The notes below the pieces were generated by a model. It was given only the letters and a program-made list of their open reading frames with translations, had not been told where the DNA came from and did no database searches. A DNA stretch of 64,000 nucleotides from JBDIVL01 sp039794405. GTDB lineage: Bacteria; Planctomycetota; Brocadiia; Brocadiales; Brocadiaceae. Position numbers and translations under genes: made by a program. Shown in pieces: positions 24,768 through 32,588 of the stretch (positions are counted from its first letter, which is position 1; the number at the start of each line of letters is the position of its first letter). The stretch spans positions 1-64,000 of the forward strand of contig JBDIVL010000013.1 in assembly GCA_039794405.1 (NCBI GenBank), given 5' to 3'.

Positions 24768-25225
24768 GTGGATGTCCAGGATCAAGAACAATTGATTTTA
24801 GTGAAAAGACAAGCCAGGAGGGCAGTGAGACAGGAAAACGTCCTTCTCAGCTAAGGCAATGGCCAATACAGTTGCACTTAGTTTCTCCTATGGCTCCCTA
24901 TTTCCAGGGAAAAGATATCTTACTGGCGGCAGATTGTACAGCTTTCGCATTTGGCGATTTCCATAAAGATTATCTTAAAGGAAAAAGTATTGCGATCGCC
25001 TGTCCCAAGCTGGATTCTGACCAGGAGGTTTACATTGAAAAAATTAAGTCACTGATTGATGATGCAAAAATCAATACCCTAACCGTCATTATAATGCAGG
25101 TACCTTGCTGTTTCGGATTGGCCCAAATTGCAAAGGAAGGGCTTGAAAAGGCTACCCGTAAGATACCAATCAAGCAGATTATTGTCGGTTTGGAAGGTAA
25201 TATCCTGTCCGAAGAATGGATTTAG
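24764..25225 (+). CDS. Stand-alone C-terminal domain of a ferredoxin-type family protein
   Basis: A 153-residue protein with the phrases MSGCPGSRTIDFS, LRQWPIQLHLVSPMAPYF, LLAADCTAFAFGDFHKDYLKG, IACPKLD and IIMQVPCCFGLAQIAK. In the relatives I know this domain follows two 4Fe-4S ferredoxin motifs in one longer polypeptide. Here those motifs are absent, and a hemerythrin gene is coupled directly upstream. Conserved cysteines (SGCPGS, ADC, ACPK, VPCC) remain, so it may still hold metal or a cluster. A strong terminator follows. I infer a redox or NO-stress role for the pair. Confidence 0.7.
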   Translation: MSGCPGSRTIDFSEKTSQEGSETGKRPSQLRQWPIQLHLVSPMAPYFQGKDILLAADCTAFAFGDFHKDYLKGKSIAIACPKLDSDQEVYIEKIKSLIDDAKINTLTVIIMQVPCCFGLAQIAKEGLEKATRKIPIKQIIVGLEGNILSEEWI

Positions 25226-25252
25226 TATCTTAGTTAGTATTGTAAATATAAC

Positions 25253-25297
25253 AAAAAAATTCCCTGGGCATTTTACATCCCCCAGGGAATTTTTTTT
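25253..25297 (+). terminator. Strong intrinsic terminator after the hemerythrin operon
   Basis: AAAAAAATTCCCTGGG pairs with CCCAGGGAATTTTTTTTC around a 12-base loop. The A-run on one side and T-run on the other make it bidirectional. Confidence 0.92.
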
Positions 25298-25441
25298 CTC
25301 ATATCGTACCGTTTGGCTCACCGCATAGGGCACTGAAATGCAGGGGGATAGTAGTAGCAGGCGGCAAGTAGCTTTTATAGAGGATAAACAGGAAACTATG
25401 TGGAGTTTTTCCTTCATCAGTGTTTCTCAGCATTTTTCTAA

Positions 25442-25563
25442 AGTTGGTTCAGTCTTGTAGATTGAACCACACGTTTGGTATTGATATGCAGATTTTTGAT
25501 TGGTGCCAGGTTTAGGAAAACGTGCCAAACGTTTCAGTTTAATCGGGGACGATTGAACCAACC
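25442..25563. repeat. Paired-hairpin element, full copy 1
   Basis: A 122-bp element. The left end is itself a hairpin (TTGGTTCAGTC-TTGTA-GATTGAACCA) followed by CACGTTTGG. The right end mirrors it (CCAAACGTTTCAG...AATCGGGGACGATTGAACCAACC), giving imperfect terminal inverted repeats of about 35 bp. Full copy 2 lies at 63872-63988, with partial copies at 206-250 and 6636-6662. No protein is encoded. It could be a miniature mobile element or a structured RNA. Confidence 0.8.
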
Positions 25564-25592
25564 ATGGCAATATTTCCGGAAGCGGTGAACTA

Positions 25593-26138
25593 TTATCTGA
25601 TGCCTATTTTTTTAAAGACAAGGCGTTGTGCCCTGGTACTTTCCCCGCGTTTCAGATCTACGATCAGCTCCATGCCTTTACCCATAAACTCATAGACCAG
25701 TTTTCCTCCCTCTTTCTCCGAGTGACTGTGAAAAAGGATTCTCCCGGAAACAGGGCTACCGTCAAGACTAGCAGCAATAACTTTTAAAGACAGGCAACAA
25801 GCGGCTTGGAAAACTAAACTCTCATCAAATACGAGAAGTCTGGTGTAGTGAGGTTTCCGGATGCCTTCTTTCTCTCTCATACCAATACTTAATGTATCTG
25901 AGGGATTTTTTGCAGTACCTTCAGGTTGTGTATCAATCAAATACTTTTCCCCGGCCTCGACAATATCTTCAGGGCTCAGATTATTATCTAAACCGGCTAA
26001 TGTAAGAATTGTCCTGGCATCTTCTGCGTCCTGTAAGATGCTTTCTTTTGATGTGTTGTTTCCTGTTCTGTTTCTACGGCTTACCACTCGTGGCGCAGTT
26101 AAATCACTTAACGGGAGTTTCTCGTAAGGTATATTCAT
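25593..26138 (-). CDS. Hypothetical protein of 181 residues
   Basis: I do not recognise this protein. It is soluble, without signal peptide, and has a charged first half (RRNRTGNNTSKESILQDAED) and a mixed alpha/beta second half (GKLVYEFMGKGMELIVDLK, and a basic end STRAQRLVFKKIGIR). The conserved-looking DESLVFQAACCLSLKVIAA could be a core strand-helix unit. It starts with ATG at 26138 and lies just downstream (108 bases) of the large helical protein on the same strand, which suggests a functional link. Confidence 0.5.
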   Translation of the reverse strand: MNIPYEKLPLSDLTAPRVVSRRNRTGNNTSKESILQDAEDARTILTLAGLDNNLSPEDIVEAGEKYLIDTQPEGTAKNPSDTLSIGMREKEGIRKPHYTRLLVFDESLVFQAACCLSLKVIAASLDGSPVSGRILFHSHSEKEGGKLVYEFMGKGMELIVDLKRGESTRAQRLVFKKIGIR

Positions 26139-26245
26139 GGGGTTTTATTTTCAAAAATTATAAAAGTATATCTTTTGCTGAAGATGTGTTACATTTCATT
26201 CTGCTTTCGTGTGTGCTACTACTGGCTGTGGTAATGCGGAGGAGG

Positions 26246-28792
26246 TTAACTTATATGCAGGTTCGATAAGTCCTTCTCATGGTTTCGGTATTTTCTCACA
26301 ATGGTTCTTTCTTCTACTTTTTTCATTAAATTATCGAGATCTTCTTTTTTCGGTTCTGTAAATGTTTCACCGATCTGATAATGGAATATCGTGTCGACGC
26401 TTTGTTTAAACATGCCTTCCATCGATTTGGTCATGTCCAGTAACCTTACATCAATAGTGCTTAATAAATAGGTTATTTGATCAAAAAGGACGCTTGTCGC
26501 TACTCCTGAATGAATGAATGAGTTTTGACGTAAGTAATCTTCAATAGCATGCATAAATCCCTGCATTTGAGAAATTTGGTTTTGTATGGTAAAAATAGCC
26601 TTTTCCAGGTTTTTTCTTGTTAACTGAGAGTTTTTTAAATAGTCAATGTGAATATCTGGTTCTTTTGATATTCTTTTATCCTTACCCCTCGTATGAAGTG
26701 AAATAAGGAAGTCGATGTCTTTTAATTCGTTTATGAGTTTGTCAAAATCTTTTTCTATCATTTCAAAGGCGGTCATGTTTTTGTAATAACAGGTGCTCTT
26801 CAATTTTTCGTGGAATTTTTCAATCTGTACCAGAAAATCACCTAACTCTCTGGCGCTGTAAGAAAAAAATTCAGATTCGTTTTTAAAGGTATCGATCTTT
26901 TGGTAGTGGGATTCTTTTTCCATAATACTCTGGATGCCGGTTTTAATATCAACGATCGTCCTGAAAATAGGATTCTGATTGAGGGTTGATATATCGGTAT
27001 TCCCTTTTTCCGAAGCTGGACTATTTTTACTGGAAACAAAATCTTCAAGAAATAGGCTTTTATTTATAATTTCCGGATATGTACTTTCTTTCAGGGGTTT
27101 GTTAAAGAGGAGTTTTTGTAAATCTGTTAAGGTGCTGTAAACGAGTTCCCGTTCTGTCTCTGTCTCTAAAATTCCCAGGTTATTTAAATCTCTGTAAAGG
27201 ATTTCAAACTTGTTGTACTCAGCAAAAATAGTTTTAAAGGGGTCCCGGATATCCAGGTCTTTTTTATTTTCTATGTTCTTTATCAATTCTTTCATCTGAT
27301 CGAGGATATCAGACAGATTTGTTAGCTGTGGCACGCTCCTTCTTGCTTCTAAATAAGCATCCTCACCGCTAACGGTCTTTAATCTCGATAACTTCTCCAG
27401 GTTTTCATTAAACTTCATGATGAGTTTTTGGACGTCTTTTTCCTGTTCTGTCTTTAAACTCTGGTCATGGCGAAACACCGGTTTTGTTGAAATTTCGATT
27501 GTTACCGAAAAAATTGATTCGATACATTTTTTTGCAAGTAAGCCGATTTTCTTTGAAGATTTTTCTGCAATGTCCACCGCATCGAGGCTGCTATCTGTGT
27601 TGCCCATATTCTCATCCCGCACGGTTAAAAAATCCAAATATGCCAGCAATTTGCTAAAGGAATGCAGCATTTCCTGGTAATCATTTTGTAATGCCGGGTG
27701 ATTTGAAATCGTTTGCAACTTCTTTAACTCGTTGTAGTTTGCCGTTAAATTATGTTGTTCATTACGGAAATCTGATTTGTGCTTGGACAGCTTCTTGACA
27801 AACTTAGCGATAAACTTTTCGATACAACTGGCATACGTTAAAAAGAGGTTGTATTCCTCTAAAAGCTTAAATTGGTTGTTAAGTTTATTGGCTGCCGAAT
27901 AAATATAACCCGCGTATGCAGGGAGTGTTTTCCAGTTGTTATTTTCTACGATATGTTCAAGTTTTACCAAATCCAGGAATAGCTCTTTATGAGATAATAT
28001 GGGATTATCTGTTGAGGTGATATGGTTAAAGATGCGGGCAAAGAATCCGAGTTCGTCAATTTTTTCTTCAACCATTTTCAGATCGTTTTCTTGTGAGTAA
28101 AATGTTCTCAATTTTAAATAATGTTGTTCCAAATCCAATTTAAGAATTAACGAAATAAAACAGAGATTTATATAGATTTCTTTTAAACCTGCGGTTGTAA
28201 AAACCTTATTTTTTGTTTCAATCTTATTGAACCTCAGTTCCCGCCCTATTTTTTCTGATGTTAAAGGTAATCCGTTAAAGATTAAGTAATCATCAAGCCT
28301 TCCTGTATATTTCTCATAAGATTCAGCAAAGGTGACGTAGTTACAGTGAATATAATCCGGTGTAAAGTTATCAAGCTGGTTTTGTTCTGTTACATCAATT
28401 ATTAATAAATTGCTTGCGCCCTTAACAATTCCCTTTTTACAATGCAGAACGAGGTGGGATTTCATTAAATACTGAATAAGCGATTCAACCTCTGTTAACG
28501 TAGCAGTTATGTTTGCTTCTACATAACCTTGCTCTCTATAGGTGGAGAGAGCATCCATTCTCCCTTTATTGAACAGACGTTTGGAAACGATTTTAAGGGT
28601 CTTCTCAAAAGAACAGTCGATAACCTGGCCCTTAAACTTAACAATAAAAGGTTTCAGGGGTTCTTTGCCCGCTTTTTCCTGTATATCCTCTTTAATTTTT
28701 GCTATCTGTGTACGGATAATTTCCGAGGTGTGATATTTCTTTTTTAATAATTCGTGATAATAATTTTCTGTAGTTAAGGTTTTGTTTCTCAT
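26246..28792 (-). CDS. Large helical protein of unknown function (848 residues)
   Basis: Start at ATG 28792 (MRNKTLTTENYYHELLKKKYH), not the TTG 36 bases upstream. The protein is almost entirely helical, Lys/Glu/Leu-rich and has no signal peptide or membrane segment. A small mixed region at about residues 40-150 (KGQVIDCSFEKTLKIVSKR, then LLIIDVTEQNQ) may be a folded N-terminal domain. The rest, about 150-830, alternates helical and probably coiled-coil segments (for example KHKSDFRNEQHNLTANYNEL). No motif for ATP binding or catalysis is visible, so it is not an SMC-type ATPase. A lipoprotein gene lies upstream and a 181-residue unknown downstream on the same strand. Confidence 0.6.
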   Translation of the reverse strand: MRNKTLTTENYYHELLKKKYHTSEIIRTQIAKIKEDIQEKAGKEPLKPFIVKFKGQVIDCSFEKTLKIVSKRLFNKGRMDALSTYREQGYVEANITATLTEVESLIQYLMKSHLVLHCKKGIVKGASNLLIIDVTEQNQLDNFTPDYIHCNYVTFAESYEKYTGRLDDYLIFNGLPLTSEKIGRELRFNKIETKNKVFTTAGLKEIYINLCFISLILKLDLEQHYLKLRTFYSQENDLKMVEEKIDELGFFARIFNHITSTDNPILSHKELFLDLVKLEHIVENNNWKTLPAYAGYIYSAANKLNNQFKLLEEYNLFLTYASCIEKFIAKFVKKLSKHKSDFRNEQHNLTANYNELKKLQTISNHPALQNDYQEMLHSFSKLLAYLDFLTVRDENMGNTDSSLDAVDIAEKSSKKIGLLAKKCIESIFSVTIEISTKPVFRHDQSLKTEQEKDVQKLIMKFNENLEKLSRLKTVSGEDAYLEARRSVPQLTNLSDILDQMKELIKNIENKKDLDIRDPFKTIFAEYNKFEILYRDLNNLGILETETERELVYSTLTDLQKLLFNKPLKESTYPEIINKSLFLEDFVSSKNSPASEKGNTDISTLNQNPIFRTIVDIKTGIQSIMEKESHYQKIDTFKNESEFFSYSARELGDFLVQIEKFHEKLKSTCYYKNMTAFEMIEKDFDKLINELKDIDFLISLHTRGKDKRISKEPDIHIDYLKNSQLTRKNLEKAIFTIQNQISQMQGFMHAIEDYLRQNSFIHSGVATSVLFDQITYLLSTIDVRLLDMTKSMEGMFKQSVDTIFHYQIGETFTEPKKEDLDNLMKKVEERTIVRKYRNHEKDLSNLHIS

Positions 28793-28855
28793 ACCACACA
28801 ATGTAATAAAACTTTCAAAAACTGTCAAAAAAAATCTTATAAATATTTGAAATAA

Positions 28856-29506
28856 TTACTTGTTTATCATTTTCTTCCCGAAGAAATTCAATCTTTCGGC
28901 AAGTTGAAAAACGATCTTCTCAATTGAATTCTCTGCCGCAGGTCCGTACTTTGGTCCTGCAGTCTTCCACCATCCTCCTTCTGTCTCGAAATCAATTAAA
29001 TCCAGACTCTTTCCCTCCGCGACTATTCTATCCTCAAATACCTTATGTAAGTTTTTATCCAAAAGGGAAACGCAAACCGATAGATAATGTTTCCCCACGG
29101 CACGCCAAACTGATTCTTCAACGAGTAATTCTAATTTTGAAGAATCCAATTGTACTATTATTAATACTTCCAGTTTCGTTTTCTCAATCGTTTCATGGTT
29201 TGGCAGTTCTTGTAAAATAGTAACCTTATCAAACACCCTCCTTACCGCTTCTTCTAAATTTCTCGCCAAAGGTTCCCCTATCGGGAATATATAGTGGTGT
29301 ATACCTGCGATCATATCAATTTGCCGCTCTTCCTGGCTAAAATGACGCAACGATGGTTCGATGAGGAGCCCTGCGTGAAGAGTGAGTGGCTGAACTTCTT
29401 TTAATTGCTTATCTAATACAGGCTTGATCGGTACTCTTATTCCAGGCTTGCCAGCACAACCTGCGGTGAAAAGGAATGCCAAGATAAAGAAAATTATCTT
29501 CCGTAT
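28856..29506 (-). CDS. Lipoprotein with an apparent ATA (or ATT) start
   Basis: Read from ATA at 29506, the product of 216 residues starts with a textbook lipoprotein signal, RKIIFFILAFLFTAGC, with the lipidated Cys at position 17. No ATG, GTG or TTG occurs before codon 9, and starting at that TTG (29482) would destroy the signal. An upstream in-frame stop lies only a few codons before, and GGGGAG at 29515-29520 is 8 bases from ATA and 5 from ATT (29509). The mature part has GLLIEPSLRHFS and a C-terminal helix; I do not recognise the family. The large helical protein follows 63 bases downstream, so they probably form one unit. Confidence 0.6.
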   Translation of the reverse strand: MRKIIFFILAFLFTAGCAGKPGIRVPIKPVLDKQLKEVQPLTLHAGLLIEPSLRHFSQEERQIDMIAGIHHYIFPIGEPLARNLEEAVRRVFDKVTILQELPNHETIEKTKLEVLIIVQLDSSKLELLVEESVWRAVGKHYLSVCVSLLDKNLHKVFEDRIVAEGKSLDLIDFETEGGWWKTAGPKYGPAAENSIEKIVFQLAERLNFFGKKMINK

Positions 29507-29509
29507 AAT

Positions 29510-30065
29510 TTAATCTCCCCGTGAAACTTTTAATCTACGGCCTATCTTTACAAATAAGTTAAGTTTAGAGCGCTATGCATTATATCAAAGAATATTATTT
29601 TGAAACTATAAAAATATTTATTTTCATGTACATAGAGGAATTTTAAACCGACCGTGTAGTGGCAAGACGTACCTTGCCACTACACGGTTAAAAGTTGCCG
29701 AAGGCTTATAGTATTCAAACGATGAAACCGAACAGTATTTTAGATGGGGTGGCACGGACAAACTGGTTTGTCCGTGATGGTGTAATCAAATCCTGGTTCA
29801 TTTTATTTGGTTTCATTAATATTCTGTTCGGTTTCATCTATTGGATGCTATAACTTTAATACATAGGAATTTCAATGTTTTGTTGTAGGGGGGGTGAAGC
29901 ATTTGCTGTCGAGAATATAAAGACTGCACTCAAGCTGATATCAGCAAATGCTTCGCCCCTACGGTGATCTCAAGCAAAGTCGCCGGAGTTATAATTAAAT
30001 CAATTTTCCTTACGTATAACATTGCCTGTAGAAAGTAAAAATGGTCTCATGTTTGTTAATAATAT
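29510..30065. repeat. Spacer packed with four palindromic repeats
   Basis: No gene is seen. In order: TAGAGGAATTTTAAACC motif (29630-29647); a perfect 16-bp stem hairpin at 29651-29688 (ACCGTGTAGTGGCAAG); a 118-bp inverted-repeat element at 29721-29838; the TATAGGAATTTCAA-type motif at 29861-29875; and a GTAGGGG-type hairpin at 29885-29962 with arms including GTGAAGCATTTGCTG. Confidence 0.75.
29721..29838. repeat. 118-bp inverted-repeat element with GATGAAACCGAACAG ends
   Basis: The left end GATGAAACCGAACAGTATT is mirrored by AATATTCTGTTCGGTTTCATC. A second, inner palindrome CACGGACAAACTGGTTTGTCCGTG sits in the middle. Nothing is encoded. Its form is that of a miniature inverted-repeat element, but I see only one copy here. 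Confidence 0.75.
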
Positions 30066-30821
30066 TCAATCATGGGTTGATAACTGAATAAGCAGACCAG
30101 CATGATCAGAAGGCCAATTCCCGTTTTCATCATGGTTGTTTGCTATAATCTCAATTGATTTGACTTGCTGTTTCAGACTGCGATGAATCCATGCGTAATC
30201 GATGCGTTTTGTTGGGTGATTCGATTCGAAGGTATAGCCGTTATCATCCGGGCGAAGCTCTGCCCAGATGTCAACCCATCCCTCCTTGTTAAACTGTCTT
30301 ATAATTTCTGTATCAGATGTCATGTTGAGATCACCCACGAATAAAGATTGTTTAGCGAAGGAATTTATATAGGGGAGTGTCTCGTTTACGTTATCAAGCG
30401 CTTGTTGATAAACCCATGAGAAATGGGCGTTAAAGATGTGGAACGGTCCGGTGGGCAAATGAAACAAAGTATTCAATACGATGCGTTGGTTTGTATCCTC
30501 GAGACCGGGATGTAAGGTTAGCTTCAGATAATCAGTTTTAACTATTTCGAAACGGGAGAGAAACGCTAAACCGCCTGAGCTTCCATTTTCATATTTTACT
30601 GATTCTTGAAATACTACATATTGATATTCAGGAAGTAGTCCGGCAAACTGCGATGCCTGATCTATACCATTGTTCATGATCGGATCTTTTTTGACTGCCT
30701 GGAGGGCAATTATGTCAGGATTTGCATCTTGAATTGCCTCTTGAATAAACCTCTTACGAATAGACCATATACCATGTTTGGTACCATAATAGTTGATATT
30801 AAGGGTCATAACCTTAAGCAT
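30066..30821 (-). CDS. Endonuclease/exonuclease/phosphatase family protein
   Basis: A 251-residue cytoplasmic protein of the DNase I-like metal-dependent phosphodiesterase fold. The ATG at 30821 has GAGGGGG upstream and gives MLKVMTLNINYYG. Motifs in order: MTLNINYY, the metal ligand region PDIIALQAV, GGLAFLSRF, FNAHFSW, VGDLNM, RIDYAWIH and SDHAGLLIQL, the catalytic Asp-His end. In place of the usual 'LQE' it reads LQA, so the glutamate metal ligand appears replaced by alanine, which may lower or change activity. The substrate cannot be predicted. Confidence 0.8.
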   Translation of the reverse strand: MLKVMTLNINYYGTKHGIWSIRKRFIQEAIQDANPDIIALQAVKKDPIMNNGIDQASQFAGLLPEYQYVVFQESVKYENGSSGGLAFLSRFEIVKTDYLKLTLHPGLEDTNQRIVLNTLFHLPTGPFHIFNAHFSWVYQQALDNVNETLPYINSFAKQSLFVGDLNMTSDTEIIRQFNKEGWVDIWAELRPDDNGYTFESNHPTKRIDYAWIHRSLKQQVKSIEIIANNHDENGNWPSDHAGLLIQLSTHD

Positions 30822-30887
30822 TGTATACCCCCTCTGGTATTGATCAAAGTTAAAAGTGAGCAATTGTTTGTGTGCAGGTACTCAATT

Positions 30888-32051
30888 TTATTTACCGGAT
30901 AACTGCGTTTTTCTTCTTCGTACAGGAACTGTTTTTGTACTGGCAGGTGGTTCGTTTGCAGGTTCAGGAGTAATAAATGATGTTTTGCCTTTTAGCAACA
31001 GAAATGGTCTCTCAATGAAATAATATGAGAGCACTGAAAAAATGAATGTAAATGCTGTTCCAAAGATGAACGTAGTGACTCTCGAGTATTCATAGAAGCG
31101 CATTATTTTAAATATAGGGTAATGCCAGAGATAAAGACCGTAGGATATTTTTCCAATCCATACGATAACAGGTTGAGTTAATGCCTTTTCTATAACGGAA
31201 TTGTTTACAGATATCGTTAGTTTTATGATGATAATTGCAGCACACATAGCGATTATAAAATATCCTAAATAAAACATCCTTGGACTTGTCCACCGTGATA
31301 CTATGGCTGATGTTACGAGCGTTATTAATGAAATGTAGAACAACACGTGAATCGATTTCAACTTTGTCAGGACCCAGGGGTACCATTCTGAGGATAATAG
31401 TAAAGAACATAAACATCCTATCAGCAATGCGTCAGCCCTGCTATCGAGCCCGTTATAGAGCCGGTCAGGATGAAACCCATGTAACGTAAAAACGACTCTG
31501 CATGCGAAAGATGCCAAAGCCATTGTGAGGACAATAAGTGCAATAGAGAGGTAATTCTTCGACACTTTCAGTAATGCAATGAAGATAAATGGCCAAATGA
31601 TGTAAAATTGTTCTTCAACTGAAAGCGACCAGGCATGTCCCAGCCAATCCGGACGTTGAAGGCCCATGGCCCTCGTCCAGTCAGCAGAATAGAATAGCAC
31701 AATAAACGAATCAAGAAAATTTTCCACAGCGATGTCTTTTTCCAGGGCAAATACACTAAAGATATTGAAGACAAGCAAAAGAACTATTAATGCCGGGACT
31801 AATCTGAATATCCTTCGCAAAAAAAAGTTCATGATATTTATCCTGCCGGTTTTTTCTTTTTCCTTAATTAATAATGAAGTTATAAGAAAGCCGCTGATGA
31901 CAAAAAAAATATCGACGCCGATAAATCCGCCGCTCAAAAATGGAATACCACCATGAAACATGATCACAGCGAGTATAGAAAAGGCACGAACTCCATCTAT
32001 ACATGGTAAATAAGTGATTCTAAAACGGTCTGTGTTGATTCGATTTCTCAT
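30888..32051 (-). CDS. Acyltransferase 3 family membrane protein
   Basis: A 387-residue polytopic membrane protein with about ten helices, of the OafA/YrhL type that O-acetylates cell-surface sugars. Conserved parts are DGVRAFSILAVIMFHGG with the catalytic histidine (about residue 34), GVDIFFVISGFLITSLL, and HAWSLSVEEQFYIIWP. It lacks the C-terminal SGNH domain found in some relatives. It ends with a basic cytoplasmic tail (PVRRRKTQLSGK). The neighbouring genes give no polysaccharide context. Confidence 0.88.
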   Translation of the reverse strand: MRNRINTDRFRITYLPCIDGVRAFSILAVIMFHGGIPFLSGGFIGVDIFFVISGFLITSLLIKEKEKTGRINIMNFFLRRIFRLVPALIVLLLVFNIFSVFALEKDIAVENFLDSFIVLFYSADWTRAMGLQRPDWLGHAWSLSVEEQFYIIWPFIFIALLKVSKNYLSIALIVLTMALASFACRVVFTLHGFHPDRLYNGLDSRADALLIGCLCSLLLSSEWYPWVLTKLKSIHVLFYISLITLVTSAIVSRWTSPRMFYLGYFIIAMCAAIIIIKLTISVNNSVIEKALTQPVIVWIGKISYGLYLWHYPIFKIMRFYEYSRVTTFIFGTAFTFIFSVLSYYFIERPFLLLKGKTSFITPEPANEPPASTKTVPVRRRKTQLSGK

Positions 32052-32520
32052 GGAAAATTAGAACCCTTGTTCGTTATACATTTGATTTAATTTCATAAGG
32101 TATCTCTCCTGGTAAAAATTTATATAGAAAATAATATGCCAATAATGTTAATTTTATTAATTAATGAGAAAATTGCTTTACCAGGATTTATTATTCAGAG
32201 GAATACAATAAAGTTCAATCGAGGCGAAGCCTTAGACCGATGAAAAGCGGGATGTACGATATACGACGATGGATACATGATATCGTGCATCCTGAATCTT
32301 GTATCATGTATCGTGCATTGAGAACCTGATTCATATGTGAATATACATCGCAGAGAAAGTATTTTAAGGTACAAAAGTGTGACATTGCACAAAAGTGTGA
32401 CAGGACTTGTGTGTGACATGATACAAAAAAGAATATGAGTGCAGTAAGTCTCTTACTGAAAACACTTTTGGCATTTTTACTGAAAGCGTCAAAATCCCTT
32501 TATAGAGAAATTAAAAGGTT
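32052..32520. repeat. Spacer with GAGGCGAAGCCT repeat and GTGTGACA repeats
   Basis: No gene is seen. A repeat at 32221-32327 (GAGGCGAAGCCTTAGAC, ATGAAAAGCG, ACATGATATCGTGCATC) matches 58914-58970. At 32379-32420 the unit AAAAGTGTGACA occurs twice and then degrades (ACTTGTGTGTGACATG); a similar GTGT(A/G)AC run occurs at 62247-62288 upstream of lysS. Confidence 0.6.
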
Positions 32521-32549
32521 TTGACAAGAGAATTTATTTGAATTAAAAT
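32521..32549 (+). promoter_or_regulatory. Sigma-70-like promoter of the DUF362 gene
   Basis: TTGACA at 32521-32526 and TAAAAT at 32544-32549 with 17 bases between. Transcription would start near 32556, leaving about 33 bases of leader before the proposed ATC start at 32589. Confidence 0.75.
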
Positions 32550-32588
32550 CAACCAAAAATAGAAAAAATTATTCCAGGGAGAAAAGTC

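Noticed and set aside
26246..28792. SMC or Rad50-like ATPase
   Set aside because: Despite its helical composition it has no Walker A or B motif and no hinge.
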